The position numbers and the translations under genes are program-made. 64,000 nucleotides of DNA, taken from NCBI RefSeq assembly GCF_015710575.1, contig NZ_CP065373.1, positions 3,286,001 through 3,350,000 on the forward strand, read 5' to 3'. The notes under the pieces are model-generated. The model had not been told where the DNA came from, made no database searches, and saw nothing but the letters and a program-made list of their open reading frames with translations. This DNA is from Mycolicibacterium mengxianglii (lineage in GTDB: Bacteria > Actinomycetota > Actinomycetes > Mycobacteriales > Mycobacteriaceae). Numbering within the stretch: position 1 is the first letter of the stretch; each line of letters begins with the position of its first letter. This document shows, piece by piece, positions 41,818 to 50,522 of the stretch.

Positions 41818-42501
41818 GTGCGCGTAGTGGTGATGGGATGCGGCCGCGTGGGGGCCGCGCTCGCCGATGGGTTGGCCCGAATCGGCCACGATGTAGCCAT
41901 CATCGACCGGGAGAGCACCGCATTTCAGCGGCTGTCGCCGGAGTTTCCGGGCGACCGGGTTCTGGGGATGGGATTCGACCGGGAAGTCCTGCTGCGGGCG
42001 GGCATTGAAGAAGCCGGGGCCTTCGCCGCGGTGTCCTCCGGCGACAACTCGAACATCATCTCCGCGCGTGTCGCCCGCGAGACGTTCGGCGTCAAGCGCG
42101 TGGTGGCCCGCATTTACGACGCCAAGCGCGCCGCGGTGTACGAGCGACTGGGCATTCCGACCGTGGCGACGGTGCCGTGGACGACCGATCGACTGCTCAA
42201 CGCGTTGACCGGTGAGACCGAGACCGCCAAGTGGCGTGACCCCACCGGCACGGTTGCGGTGGCCGAGGTGGTGCTGCACGAGCAGTGGGTGGGCCGGCGG
42301 GTCACCGACCTGGAGGCGGCGACGGGCGCTCGGGTGGCGTTCCTGATCCGATTCGGCACCGGGATCCTGCCGGAGGCCAAGACGGTGATCCAGGCCAGCG
42401 ACCAGGTGTACATCGCAGCGGTCTCGGGCACCGCCGCCGAGGCAATGGCCATCGCCGCGTTGCCGCCGAGCGCGGACCTCGAAATCGGGGGCGGACGATG
42501 A
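41818..42501 (+). CDS. ceoB: TrkA-type potassium uptake regulator CeoB
   Basis: 227 residues. N-terminal RCK Rossmann domain: VVVMGCGRVGAALADGLARI, acidic end of strand 2 in VAIIDRE, GDNSNIISARVARETFGVK. The C-terminal RCK_C domain starts near VAVAEVVLHEQWVGRRVTDL. It binds NAD(H) or nucleotides and gates a K+ transporter from the cytoplasmic side. GTG start at 41818. Its stop overlaps the ceoC ATG (ATGA), so the two subunits are made together. Matches Rv2691. Confidence 0.95.
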   Translation: MRVVVMGCGRVGAALADGLARIGHDVAIIDRESTAFQRLSPEFPGDRVLGMGFDREVLLRAGIEEAGAFAAVSSGDNSNIISARVARETFGVKRVVARIYDAKRAAVYERLGIPTVATVPWTTDRLLNALTGETETAKWRDPTGTVAVAEVVLHEQWVGRRVTDLEAATGARVAFLIRFGTGILPEAKTVIQASDQVYIAAVSGTAAEAMAIAALPPSADLEIGGGR

Positions 42502-43172
42502 GAGTCGCGATCGCCGGGGCCGGGGCTGTCGGACGTTCCATCGCCCGCGAGCTGATCGAGAACGGCCATGACATCACCCTGATCGAGCGCAATGCCGGAC
42601 ACGTCGACGTCGACGCCATCCCGGCTGCGCACTGGCGCCTGGGCGATGCGTGTGAGCTCTCGCTGCTGGAATCGGTGCGCGCCGAGGATTTCGACGTGGT
42701 GATCGCCGCGACGGGCGACGACAAGGCCAATGTGGTGCTCTCATTGCTGGCCAAGACGGAGTTCGGGGTCTCGCGAGTGGTGGCCCGGGTCAACGACCCC
42801 CGCAACGAGTGGCTGTTCGACGACGCCTGGGGCGTGGATGTGGCCGTCTCGACGCCGCGCATGCTGGCCTCCCTGGTCGAGGAGGCCGTCGCCGTGGGCG
42901 ATCTGGTGCACATCATGGAGTTCCGCAAAGGTGAAGCCAATCTGCTGGAGATCACCCTGCCCGACGACACCCCGTGGGGCGGTAAGCCGGTCCGCAAGTT
43001 GGACCTGCCGCGGGACGCGGCGCTGGTGACGATCCTGCGTGGGAACCGCGTCATCATCCCGGAATCCGATGAGCCGCTCGAAGGCGGCGACGAGCTGCTG
43101 CTGGTTGCCTCCCCCGACGTCGAGAGCGAGCTCCGGGCACTGCTGCTGCCCACCGGTCGCCAAAACAGTTGA
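42498..43172 (+). CDS. ceoC: TrkA-type potassium uptake regulator CeoC
   Basis: 224 residues, paralogue of CeoB with the same two-domain layout: RVAIAGAGAVGRSIARELIE, HDITLIERNAGHVD and ATGDDKANVVLSLLAKTEFG in the RCK_N domain; LLEITLPDDTPWGGKPVRKL and EPLEGGDELLLVASPD in RCK_C. CeoB and CeoC probably form a hetero-oligomeric ring. Matches Rv2692. No Trk membrane subunit lies next to them; the nearest transporter is the divergent KimA-like permease, the likely partner by context. Confidence 0.94.
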   Translation: MRVAIAGAGAVGRSIARELIENGHDITLIERNAGHVDVDAIPAAHWRLGDACELSLLESVRAEDFDVVIAATGDDKANVVLSLLAKTEFGVSRVVARVNDPRNEWLFDDAWGVDVAVSTPRMLASLVEEAVAVGDLVHIMEFRKGEANLLEITLPDDTPWGGKPVRKLDLPRDAALVTILRGNRVIIPESDEPLEGGDELLLVASPDVESELRALLLPTGRQNS

Positions 43173-43179
43173 GGCGCCG

Positions 43180-44628
43180 TCAGCGCGCCGGCGGCGGGGC
43201 GGCGCGGTCGTAGCACGCCGCGCTGGCCGTCGGCGGTATGTCCGCAATGTCGTTGCGCTGGTTACGGATCCCGATGGCCGACACCAGCCCGGCCGCCGCG
43301 AACAGTGCCGCAGTCACCAGCACCCCGCGGGAAAACCCGTCGAAATCGATGGCGCCGCCGACGATCACGGACATGAACGCGACGGCGATCAATCCCGCCA
43401 CCCGGGACACCGCATTGTTGATCGCCGACCCGATGCCGCTGCGAGTCGGGTCCACGGCCGCCAGAACCGTTGCCGTCAACGGCGATACCGTCATCGACAG
43501 TCCCAGGGCGAACAAAACCAGCCCGGGCAGCAACTGGGTCCAGAAGTCGAATTCGGCACCGGCGCGCACGGACGCCATCACCGCGAACCCCGCCCCCGCC
43601 AACAGCGGCCCGCAGGCCATGTACCACCGCGGCCCGTGGCGACCGGCCAGCGCGCCGAACCGCGGAGCCAGGAAGAACGACAGCACCGGTACCGGCAGCG
43701 TCGCCAGCCCGGCCGCCGTGGCACTGAGCCCCAGCGTCTCCTGCAGGAACAACGTCACCAACAGCAGCCCCAGTGACACCCCCGCGTAGAGGAACACCGT
43801 CGCGGCATTGGCGGCGGCGAAATTGCGGGAAGCGAAGATGTCCGGCGGCATCATCGGGTGACGGGCCCGGCGCTCCCACCACGGGAACACCATCAGACAA
43901 CCCAGCCCGACAACGAAACTGACCACCACCGACGGGTGTGTCGCGCCGAGCCGCTGCTGTTCGATGAGGGCGAACACGGTGCCGGTCAGCCCGACTGCGG
44001 TCAGCACCGCCCCGACGCCGTCGATCTCGGTGATGCTGCGCCGGGTGGCACGCTGCGATCGGGGCAGGCGGGTGCTCAGATACAACGTCAGTGCCAGCGG
44101 CGCCACGTTGACGCCGAAGATCCACCGCCAGCTGAGGTTGTCGACGAGCACCCCGCCGAGCAGTGGCCCCACCACGAACGCGGTGCCCGTCCATGCCGTC
44201 CAGATGCCGATCGCCCGGGACTGCGCCGCCCCGGAGAAGTGCTCGTTGAGCATTGCCAGCGAGCTGGGCACCAGGAACGCCGCACCCAGCCCTTGCACAC
44301 ACCGCGCCGCGATCAACAGCGGCCCGCTGGGGGCGACGGCGCACAGCAGCGACGCCAGGGCGAACAGCCCCAAGCCCGCCCGCAGCACCGCCAGCCGACC
44401 GAACGCGTCAGAGATGGCCCCGGCCACCAGGATCAGCGCACCCAATGCCAACAAGTAGCCGTCCACCACCCACTGCTGCAGCACCAGAGCCGTCGTGGGG
44501 CCGGCGGCGAAGTCGGCGGAGATCGCGGGCAGGGCGAGGTTGACCACCGAGCCATCCAGGAAGGCGACAAAGGAGGCCAGAACGGCGACGACGATCAACA
44601 CGCGGCCGACGTCGTCGCGGCCGGTCAC
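43180..44628 (-). CDS. MFS drug/metabolite exporter (DHA2 family)
   Basis: 482 residues with about 14 membrane helices. The first helix reads ASFVAFLDGSVVNLALPAIS (DHA2 motif D1), followed by GALILVAGAISDAFGRLAVL (loop 2-3 motif A) and FLVPSSLAMLNEHFSGAAQS with a motif-C-like GPLLGGVLVDNLSWRWIFGV. Proteins of this kind export drugs, dyes or lipids using the proton gradient; the substrate is unknown. GTG start. Two bases after the DUF3159 gene stop, so probably co-transcribed with it. Not in the recalled tuberculosis order. Confidence 0.9.
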   Translation of the reverse strand: MTGRDDVGRVLIVVAVLASFVAFLDGSVVNLALPAISADFAAGPTTALVLQQWVVDGYLLALGALILVAGAISDAFGRLAVLRAGLGLFALASLLCAVAPSGPLLIAARCVQGLGAAFLVPSSLAMLNEHFSGAAQSRAIGIWTAWTGTAFVVGPLLGGVLVDNLSWRWIFGVNVAPLALTLYLSTRLPRSQRATRRSITEIDGVGAVLTAVGLTGTVFALIEQQRLGATHPSVVVSFVVGLGCLMVFPWWERRARHPMMPPDIFASRNFAAANAATVFLYAGVSLGLLLVTLFLQETLGLSATAAGLATLPVPVLSFFLAPRFGALAGRHGPRWYMACGPLLAGAGFAVMASVRAGAEFDFWTQLLPGLVLFALGLSMTVSPLTATVLAAVDPTRSGIGSAINNAVSRVAGLIAVAFMSVIVGGAIDFDGFSRGVLVTAALFAAAGLVSAIGIRNQRNDIADIPPTASAACYDRAAPPPAR

Positions 44629-44630
44629 GT

Positions 44631-45368
44631 CTAGTCGGTCTGCCGCGCAGGGCCGGACTCGACGTCCGAATCGCGGTCCGCCTCGACCGCGGTGCCGTCG
44701 CCGGCGGCCGCCGTTTCAGCGGCGCTGATGGCTCGTTGCGCAGCCTTGATCGCCAGGTAGGTGACCAGCGCTGCCACGGCTGTCAAGGGCCAGCCCATCG
44801 CGATCCGGGCGAAGCCCAGCCAGCCGGTCTGGTCGGCGTCGTAGAGGTGATGCTGGACCACGAACCGGGAGGCGAACACCAGTACCCAGGTTAGCGTCGC
44901 CAGGTCGAACACCACCACGGCCCGGCGCACCGACCGCCATTGCTTGCCGTGACCGTTGATCCAGCTCCACACATATCCGACCGCCGGCCGGCGGATCAGG
45001 ATGGACAGCCCGAACACCGCGGCCCACAGTAGCGACATCCAGATGCCGTAGAGGAAATAACCTTTGGCCTCGCCGACGACGTAGGCGATCAGCGCGCAGA
45101 AGCCCACCCCGATGAACCCCGACACCGCAGGTTGCACCGAATCGCGGCGGAACAGTCGCCACGCCAGGACGAGCGCGGCCACCGCCAGCGCAGAGATGAT
45201 CGCCGCGGCCAGGCCGAAGGCCGAGGACACCGGGACGAAGGCCACCACCGGCAGCGAGGAGTAGACGAGACCGGCGATTCCGCCCATCTGATCCATCAGG
45301 GCCTGGGCGCTGGTCCGTTCCGGGGCCAGGTCGTTCGCAGCGTCTTCGGTGGGATCGTCTTCAGCCAC
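44631..45368 (-). CDS. DUF3159 membrane protein
   Basis: 245 residues. An acidic N-terminus, the conserved GGIAGLVYSSLPVVAFVPVS, then about six membrane helices with the family's FLYGIWMSLLWAAVFGLSIL and RRPAVGYVWSWINGHGKQWR in the middle, and an acidic C-terminus. DUF3159 proteins are intracellular-septation-like membrane proteins of unknown role in actinobacteria. Matches Rv2693c. It is 32 bases downstream of the OB-fold gene, on the same strand. Confidence 0.9.
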   Translation of the reverse strand: MAEDDPTEDAANDLAPERTSAQALMDQMGGIAGLVYSSLPVVAFVPVSSAFGLAAAIISALAVAALVLAWRLFRRDSVQPAVSGFIGVGFCALIAYVVGEAKGYFLYGIWMSLLWAAVFGLSILIRRPAVGYVWSWINGHGKQWRSVRRAVVVFDLATLTWVLVFASRFVVQHHLYDADQTGWLGFARIAMGWPLTAVAALVTYLAIKAAQRAISAAETAAAGDGTAVEADRDSDVESGPARQTD

Positions 45369-45400
45369 GGGGCGCCGAACGCATGCTCAAAGGTGGGTCC

Positions 45401-45772
45401 TCAACGCTGAATTTCGTAGTGCGGGTTGTAGATAGCTTTGGTGCCGTTGTCCAGCTTGCCGACGCGACCGTGTACCCGCAACGTGCGCCCGGAGTCGATA
45501 CCCGGGATGCGGCGCTGCCCCAGCCAGACCAGGGTAACGGTATCGGTGCCGTCGAACAGTTCGGCTTTCACACCGCCGGCGCAGCCCTTGGCGTTGGCCT
45601 CGACGCTGCGCAGGGTGCCCACCATCGTGACTTCCTGGCCGCGTTGACAGTCGATGGCGCGCTGCGCGCCGGTGACGGCGGCTTCGTCCGTCAGCTCCGC
45701 GGCGTCGCGCTGTTCTGGGTCCTCCGTCAACCGACGGGTGAGCCGACGCAGATAACCTTCGGCCGCAGCCAT
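45401..45772 (-). CDS. OB-fold nucleic-acid-binding domain protein
   Basis: 123 residues. An N-terminal helix EGYLRRLTRRLTEDPEQRDA leads into a five-strand OB fold: QEVTMVGTLRSVEANAKG, GGVKAELFDGTDTVTLVWLG, RTLRVHGRVGKLDNGTKAIY. It resembles tRNA_anti/RecG-like OB domains that bind single strands. Matches Rv2694c. The ATG at 45772 is chosen because AGGAG lies seven bases upstream; the ATG at 45787 would bury it. Confidence 0.88.
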   Translation of the reverse strand: MAAAEGYLRRLTRRLTEDPEQRDAAELTDEAAVTGAQRAIDCQRGQEVTMVGTLRSVEANAKGCAGGVKAELFDGTDTVTLVWLGQRRIPGIDSGRTLRVHGRVGKLDNGTKAIYNPHYEIQR

Positions 45773-45895
45773 GGCTACTCCTGACATTCAGCGGGTTGAC
45801 AGTGCCAACGACACGGTAGACCCGTTAGTTCCCTATTGCCACGCCCTATCCGGGCCAAACATCGTGTTTCGCCACACACCAGGCACGATCTCTGT

Positions 45896-46606
45896 ATGGC
45901 TGTTGATCTGCACGGCGTGTCGACTGTGCTGTTGCCGGGCACCGGTTCCGATGACGACTACGTCTACCGCGCGTTCTCCCAGGCGCTGCACAGCGTGGGC
46001 GCGGTGCCGATCCCGCACGCGCCGCAACCGGCTCGGCTGGTCCCGGGCTATCTGGAGGCACTCGAGGACGCAGCCCGGGAGGGCCCGATCGCGGTGGCTG
46101 GTGTATCGCTGGGCGCCGCTGTCGGGGTGGCCTGGACGATCGCCCATCCGGGACGCGTAGTGGCCGTCCTCGCCGCGCTACCGGCCTGGACGGGCCCCCC
46201 GCACAACGCGCCCGCAGCGCAGGCCGCGCGGCACTCCGCACACGAGCTGCGCCGCGACGGCCTGGTCGCCGCAACCGCGAGGATGCGTGCCTCCAGCCCC
46301 GCCTGGTTGGCCGATGAGCTGACCCGCTCGTGGGTGGGCCAATGGCCGGACCTGCCCGAGGCGATGGAGGCGGCCGCGGACTATGTGGCGCCGACCAGCG
46401 GTCAGCTCGAGACGCTGACGGTGCCCATGGGCGTGGTGTCGGCCACCGACGACCCGATCCACCCTCTCGAAGTCGGGGTGGAATGGGTGGCGGCCGCGCC
46501 GTATGCGTCTCTGCGCACTGTGAGCCTGGCCGAGTTCGGCCACGATCCGGCTGTCCTGGGATCCGCCTGCCTGGCCGCCCTCGCTGATGTCGGGGCGGGT
46601 CGCTAA
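45896..46606 (+). CDS. alpha/beta hydrolase
   Basis: 236 residues. N-terminal GVSTVLLPGTGSDDDYVYRA holds the oxyanion strand; the nucleophile elbow is AVAGVSLGAAVGVAW (GVSLG, Ser present); the acid and His are suggested by GVVSATDDPIHPLEVG and LAEFGHDPAVLG. The substrate is unknown. Matches Rv2695. ATG 45896. Convergent with the DUF3710 gene, four bases overlapping. Confidence 0.9.
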   Translation: MAVDLHGVSTVLLPGTGSDDDYVYRAFSQALHSVGAVPIPHAPQPARLVPGYLEALEDAAREGPIAVAGVSLGAAVGVAWTIAHPGRVVAVLAALPAWTGPPHNAPAAQAARHSAHELRRDGLVAATARMRASSPAWLADELTRSWVGQWPDLPEAMEAAADYVAPTSGQLETLTVPMGVVSATDDPIHPLEVGVEWVAAAPYASLRTVSLAEFGHDPAVLGSACLAALADVGAGR

Positions 46607-47397
46607 CCGCCGGTGATGGTGCTGCGCAGCTGCTGCATCGCCGACCCCTGGGCACTGCGGCGGGCTGCCGGCGTCGGGGCCTGCTGCTGGGCGGGTTGCC
46701 CGGGTTGCCCGGGTTGCCCGGGCTGCCCGGGCTGCCCGGGCTGCCCGGGCTGACCCGGCTGAGCGCCCTGGGCGGCCGCGGCCTGCTCGGCGGCAGCACG
46801 AAGCTGGGCCGCCATCGGCTCGGGCAACTGCACCGGCAGCGGCGTACGCACCGGCAAGGGTGTGCTGTCGCGCCGGACCACCGTGTCGGCCAAGGCCTTC
46901 CGTGCTTCCACCGTCAGGGCACCGATGGTTTCGTGACCGGCATTGACCACGCACCGGATCATCCAGCGGTAGCCGTCGACGCCGATGAAGCGCACCGCCC
47001 CCGATGCGGTGCCCACCACCTCGCGGCCCCACGGACCGGATTCGATGCTGACCTGCGCGCCGTCTTTGCGTAGCGACTCGGCCAACTCCGCGGCGACCTC
47101 CCGCCACAGGCCCGCACTCTTGGGCGCGGCGTAGGCGGCGATGGTGAACCGGCCGTTGGGGGTGACCACCCACACGGCGCTGGGCACGCCTGCCGGACTG
47201 AGCTCGACCTGCACCTGGCCTGCGGCGGGCATCGGGATCAGCACCGACCCCAGATCGAGCCGACCGACCTTGGCGACCTCCGGGTCGTCGAAATCCTCGA
47301 TGTCGAACGGGCCGTCGAGGTCGTCGTCCGCCCCGGTTCCCTGTGCCGTGACCTCCACGTCGTCCACCTGATCGTCGCTTTCTCCGAATGCCATCAC
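46603..47397 (-). CDS. DUF3710 protein with collagen-like GQP repeats
   Basis: 264 residues. DUF3710 core: [60 protein letters not shown] and [15 protein letters not shown]. The C-terminal ~60 residues are low-complexity, with seven GQP/GQP-like triplets in a row (encoded at 46693-46755) followed by [12 protein letters not shown]. No enzyme motif. Matches Rv2696c. Its ATG overlaps the dut stop by ATGA; coupling to dut is conserved in mycobacteria but unexplained. Confidence 0.9.
   Translation of the reverse strand: MMAFGESDDQVDDVEVTAQGTGADDDLDGPFDIEDFDDPEVAKVGRLDLGSVLIPMPAAGQVQVELSPAGVPSAVWVVTPNGRFTIAAYAAPKSAGLWREVAAELAESLRKDGAQVSIESGPWGREVVGTASGAVRFIGVDGYRWMIRCVVNAGHETIGALTVEARKALADTVVRRDSTPLPVRTPLPVQLPEPMAAQLRAAAEQAAAAQGAQPGQPGQPGQPGQPGQPGQPGQPAQQQAPTPAARRSAQGSAMQQLRSTITGG
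46693..46755. repeat. seven 9-bp tandem repeats encoding collagen-like GQP
   Basis: Seven copies of GGG(T/C)TGCCC in direct order; three are GGGTTGCCC, three GGGCTGCCC and the last GGGCTGACC. They encode Gly-Gln-Pro-type triplets on the minus strand. Such 9-bp units can gain or lose copies by slippage without a frameshift. Confidence 0.95.
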
Positions 47398-47858
47398 AAG
47401 CTCGAATGTCCTCCCGATGAGCCGTGGCCGCCATCTCCACGGGTGGTGTCCCCCAAACCCGCCTCGTCGAAGGACGAGACCTCGAAGAGTTCAGGCAGTT
47501 CTACGCGCTGCACCAGCAGCTGCGCGATCCGGTCCCCACGCTGGATCACGATCGGCGTGGTGGTGTCGAGGTTGATCAACGACACCTTGATCTCCCCGCG
47601 GTATCCGGCGTCGACGGTGCCCGGGCTGTTGACGATCGAAAGTCCCACGCGCGCAGCGAGGCCCGACCTGGGGTGGATCAGACCCACCATGCCCAGGGGT
47701 ATCGCCACCGCGATTCCGGTCGGCACGAGGGCGCGCTGGCCGGGTGCGAGCTCCACGTCCTGAGCGCTGAAAAGGTCCACCCCCGCGTCACCGTCGTGGG
47801 CGCGATGAGGCAGAGGCAGTTCAGGGTCCAGGCGGACCACCGCCAGACGGGTCGACAC
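47394..47858 (-). CDS. dut: deoxyuridine 5'-triphosphate nucleotidohydrolase
   Basis: 154 residues, full length trimeric dUTPase. All five motifs are visible: [11 protein letters not shown] (1), [15 protein letters not shown] (2), [17 protein letters not shown] (3), [15 protein letters not shown] (4) and GDGGHGSSG (5, P-loop-like). It hydrolyses dUTP to dUMP and pyrophosphate, keeping uracil out of DNA and supplying dTMP synthesis. GTG start at 47858. Matches Rv2697c; coupled to DUF3710. Confidence 0.97.
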   Translation of the reverse strand: MSTRLAVVRLDPELPLPHRAHDGDAGVDLFSAQDVELAPGQRALVPTGIAVAIPLGMVGLIHPRSGLAARVGLSIVNSPGTVDAGYRGEIKVSLINLDTTTPIVIQRGDRIAQLLVQRVELPELFEVSSFDEAGLGDTTRGDGGHGSSGGHSSL

Positions 47859-47870
47859 GACGCATGAGAC

Positions 47871-47876
47871 TACTCT
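47871..47876 (+). promoter_or_regulatory. -10 box, likely leaderless start of the DUF3093 gene
   Basis: TACTCT ends seven bases before the GTG at 47884. Confidence 0.45.
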
Positions 47877-47883
47877 TGGCCCC

Positions 47884-48369
47884 GTGGTGGGTACGCGTGT
47901 GACCTCGCAGACGGTGCGTTATCGCGAGCGGCTTTGGGTGCCCTGGTGGTGGTGGCCGCTGGGATTCGCGCTCGCCGCGTTGATCGCCCTCGAGGTGAAC
48001 CAGGGTGTGGCTGCGTTGCCGGACTGGGTGCCGTTCGCGGCGCTGGGTGGTGTCGCTGCTGCAGCGCTGCTGTGGCTGGGCCGCTCCGAAGTGGCGGTGA
48101 TGGCCGGCGACGACGGCGTCGAGCTGTGGGCCGGGCCCGCACATCTGCCGGCGTCGGTGATCTCCCGCTCCGCCGAAGTTCCGCGGTCGGCGAAGTCGGC
48201 GGCACTGGGTCGCCAGCTCGACCCCGCCGCCTACGTCCTGCACAAGGCGTGGGTGGGCCCCATGATCCTGGTGGTCCTCGACGATCCCGACGACCCCACG
48301 CCCTACTGGCTGGTCAGCTGCCGCCACCCCGAGCGCGTTCTCTCGGCTCTGCGCGCCGAGAACCCCTAG
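47884..48369 (+). CDS. DUF3093 membrane protein
   Basis: 161 residues. [20 protein letters not shown] at the N-terminus, with a run of tryptophans leading into two membrane helices ([15 protein letters not shown] and [19 protein letters not shown]), then a soluble beta-rich domain ending [20 protein letters not shown]. The YRE.L.VPWWWW and DDP..PYWLVS.R.P segments define DUF3093 (Rv2698). Function unknown. GTG start, probably leaderless. Divergent from dut, 25 bases apart. Confidence 0.92.
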   Translation: MVGTRVTSQTVRYRERLWVPWWWWPLGFALAALIALEVNQGVAALPDWVPFAALGGVAAAALLWLGRSEVAVMAGDDGVELWAGPAHLPASVISRSAEVPRSAKSAALGRQLDPAAYVLHKAWVGPMILVVLDDPDDPTPYWLVSCRHPERVLSALRAENP

Positions 48370-48384
48370 CCGCCCGGCGCGTCC

Positions 48385-48687
48385 TCAGGCCGCGCAGTCG
48401 CTGCAGATCATCATGCCGTTCTTCTCGCTGGCGAGACGGCTGCGGTGATGTACCAGAAAGCAGCTCCCGCAGGTGAACTCGTCGGCCTGCTTCGGAACGA
48501 CACGAACGACCAGCTCCTCGCCGGACAGGTCCGCCCCGGGCAGCTCGAATGATTCGGCCGACTCCGCTTCGTCGACGTCGACGACCGCGGACTGGGCTTC
48601 GTTGCGACGCGCCTTGAGTTCCTCCAACGAATCCTCGGAAACCTCATCAGCCTCAGAGCGCCGTGGAGCGTCATAGTCGGTAGCCAT
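48385..48687 (-). CDS. DUF4193 zinc-ribbon-like protein
   Basis: 100 residues. Acidic, helical N-terminal part (SEDSLEELKARRNEAQSAVV) and a C-terminal cysteine module FTCGSCFLVHHRSRLA...MMICSDCA with two CxxC pairs, a probable zinc ribbon. Matches Rv2699c, a highly conserved actinobacterial gene of unknown function. ATG 48687 with GAGGGGAAG upstream. The 181 bases between it and cei are a divergent promoter region with no other gene visible. Confidence 0.92.
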   Translation of the reverse strand: MATDYDAPRRSEADEVSEDSLEELKARRNEAQSAVVDVDEAESAESFELPGADLSGEELVVRVVPKQADEFTCGSCFLVHHRSRLASEKNGMMICSDCAA

Positions 48688-48856
48688 CGTGTCTTCCCCT
48701 CTTGGTTCCCCGCTCGGATGCTCCTGCTGCAGCAGTGCTTTGTACCAGTGCCGAACGCTTGTGCCAAACGATTCGTGCCCGGAATGCGCTCCAGACTAAT
48801 GTGATTTACCCCACAATTCGCGAGACCATGCCGGTCGCCGATTTGCGCGGGACCTC

Positions 48857-48862
48857 TAGAGT
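48857..48862 (+). promoter_or_regulatory. -10 box, likely leaderless start of cei
   Basis: TAGAGT ends six bases before the GTG at 48869. Confidence 0.45.
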
Positions 48863-48868
48863 GCAGTC

Positions 48869-49519
48869 GTGGTCGCGCAAATCACCGAAGGAACCGCGTT
48901 CAACAAGCGTGGTCTACCGTTCCGACGCCGCAACATCTGGCCCGGCATCATCGTTGCGGCGGTGCTTGCTGTCATCACGGGGCTGGTGTGGATGATCGCG
49001 CTGACCCGGCCCCCGGAGGTGGTGGAGGCGATGGTGTGCAACCCGCCCCCGGCGCCGACCGATCCGGCCACACCCAAGCTGGGCCAGCAGGTACCGAGCT
49101 CGGAGATGGCCGGCATCGAGCCCGCCAAGCTCTCCCAGACCAAGATCACCGTGCTCAATGCCAGCGGCCAGGGCGGTCAGGCCGGTGAGGTCTCCAGTGA
49201 GTTGCGCGATGTCGGCTTCGCCCAGCCGGCAGCCGCCAACGACCCCATCTACGCCAACACCCGCCTCACCTGCCAGGGGCAGATCCGCTTCGGGCCCGCC
49301 GGTGAGGCCGCCGCGGCCGCGGTGTGGCTGGTGGCCCCGTGTACCGAACTCTTCCGCGACGAGCGCGAGACCGACATGGTCGATCTCGTGATCGGCACCG
49401 AATTCGATTCGCTGACCCACAGTGACGACATCGACGCCGTGCTGGCCGGCTTGCAGCCCGAAGCCACCGAACCCTCCGATCCGGCGCTGCTGGCCAAGAT
49501 CCACTCCGCCAGCTGCTGA
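48869..49519 (+). CDS. cei: envelope integrity protein Cei (LytR_C domain)
   Basis: 216 residues. One membrane helix near the N-terminus (NIWPGIIVAAVLAVITGLVW) anchors an extracytoplasmic LytR_C domain: KITVLNASGQGGQAGEVSSE and LRDVGFAQPAAANDPIYA. A second half contains VWLVAPCTELFRDERETDMV and LVIGTEFDSL. Matches Rv2700 (Cei), required for a normal cell envelope. GTG start, probably leaderless. Convergent with suhB, two bases apart. Confidence 0.93.
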   Translation: MVAQITEGTAFNKRGLPFRRRNIWPGIIVAAVLAVITGLVWMIALTRPPEVVEAMVCNPPPAPTDPATPKLGQQVPSSEMAGIEPAKLSQTKITVLNASGQGGQAGEVSSELRDVGFAQPAAANDPIYANTRLTCQGQIRFGPAGEAAAAAVWLVAPCTELFRDERETDMVDLVIGTEFDSLTHSDDIDAVLAGLQPEATEPSDPALLAKIHSASC

Positions 49520-49521
49520 CG

Positions 49522-50418
49522 TCACTCCCCGACCGGGTCCAGCCCGCCGGAGCGCTCCAGCACTGCCTGGAACTGTTGGGCCACCCCCGGCGCGGCTGCC
49601 ACCATCAGATCGGCGGGTGCGTTCGGGAGCAGCATCACCGCGCCGGCCTCGGCGGCCACCAGCGCGCCGGCGGCCCAGTCCCAGACGTTGAGCCGGTGCT
49701 CGTAGAACACATCCAGCCGGCCTGCCCCGACCATGCACAGGTCGAGGGCGGCCGAGCCGATCCGCCGCACGTCGCGCACCGATGGCATCACCTTCGCCAG
49801 GAGCGCACCCTGCTGCGCCCGCTGCGCCCGGTCATAGCCGAACCCGGTGCCGAGTAGGGCCATCGAAAGGTCATCGACAGCGTTGCAGTGCAGTGCCTTT
49901 CGACCCGCCGGCCCGTCCAGCGCGGCACCCTGGCCCAGCGCGGCCGAATACACCTCCCCGGACACCACGTCGGCCACCGCCCCCGCGACCGAGACGCCGT
50001 CGACCCGGGCAGCCACCGACACGCCGTAGGCCGGGATGCCGTAGACGAAGTTCACCGTGCCGTCGATCGGGTCGAGCACCCAGGTGACCGCGCCGGGAGA
50101 CACTCCGCCGGCCGCCGGGCCGCCACCCTCCTCGCCCAGGACCGGATCGCCGGGACGCAGCTGCGCCAGCCGGTCCCGAAGCAGCCGCTCGGTCTCGGTG
50201 TCGACCACGGTGACCGGATCGGTGGGCGTGCTCTTGGCCCGCACGGTGCCCTCGCCGGCCGAGTTGTCCGTGGTGTCGCCGAAGACCTCGGCACGACGTC
50301 GCCGCACGAAGGCTGCGGCCTCCACGGCGATCTGGGTGGCCACCTCCCGCAGTTGGGCGAGGTCCTCATCGCTGAGGGACGGACGGATCGGATCAGACGC
50401 GGCGTCGGTCGAGGTCAC
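49522..50418 (-). CDS. suhB: inositol-1-monophosphatase family protein SuhB
   Basis: 298 residues from GTG 50418 (VTSTDAASDPIRPSL). The metal and substrate motifs of the IMPase fold are complete: GEEGG, WVLDPIDGTVNFVYGIPAYG and VWDWAAGALVAAEAGA. It removes phosphate from inositol 1-phosphate or related sugars, feeding phosphatidylinositol, mycothiol and lipoarabinomannan synthesis. Matches Rv2701c. An ATG at 50457 would extend it with a cysteine-rich leader not expected in this family. Divergent from ppgK. Confidence 0.94.
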   Translation of the reverse strand: MTSTDAASDPIRPSLSDEDLAQLREVATQIAVEAAAFVRRRRAEVFGDTTDNSAGEGTVRAKSTPTDPVTVVDTETERLLRDRLAQLRPGDPVLGEEGGGPAAGGVSPGAVTWVLDPIDGTVNFVYGIPAYGVSVAARVDGVSVAGAVADVVSGEVYSAALGQGAALDGPAGRKALHCNAVDDLSMALLGTGFGYDRAQRAQQGALLAKVMPSVRDVRRIGSAALDLCMVGAGRLDVFYEHRLNVWDWAAGALVAAEAGAVMLLPNAPADLMVAAAPGVAQQFQAVLERSGGLDPVGE

Positions 50419-50522
50419 CTCTCCATCGCAACACACAACGTTCACCCCGCCACACATTCACCAAGTGGCCGTCGACACACTAAGGTGTGGGACGCCTGCA
50501 GCCAGCCACGCGAGGAGCAACC

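Noticed and set aside
39887..41827. Long plus-strand open frame opposite the KimA-like permease
   Set aside because: Composition dominated by His/Gln/Arg/Asp, no recognisable fold, fully antisense to a clear membrane transporter.
46693..46755. Short tandem repeats considered as a CRISPR array
   Set aside because: Units are 9 bp, contiguous and in frame within a protein gene; there are no spacers and no cas genes.
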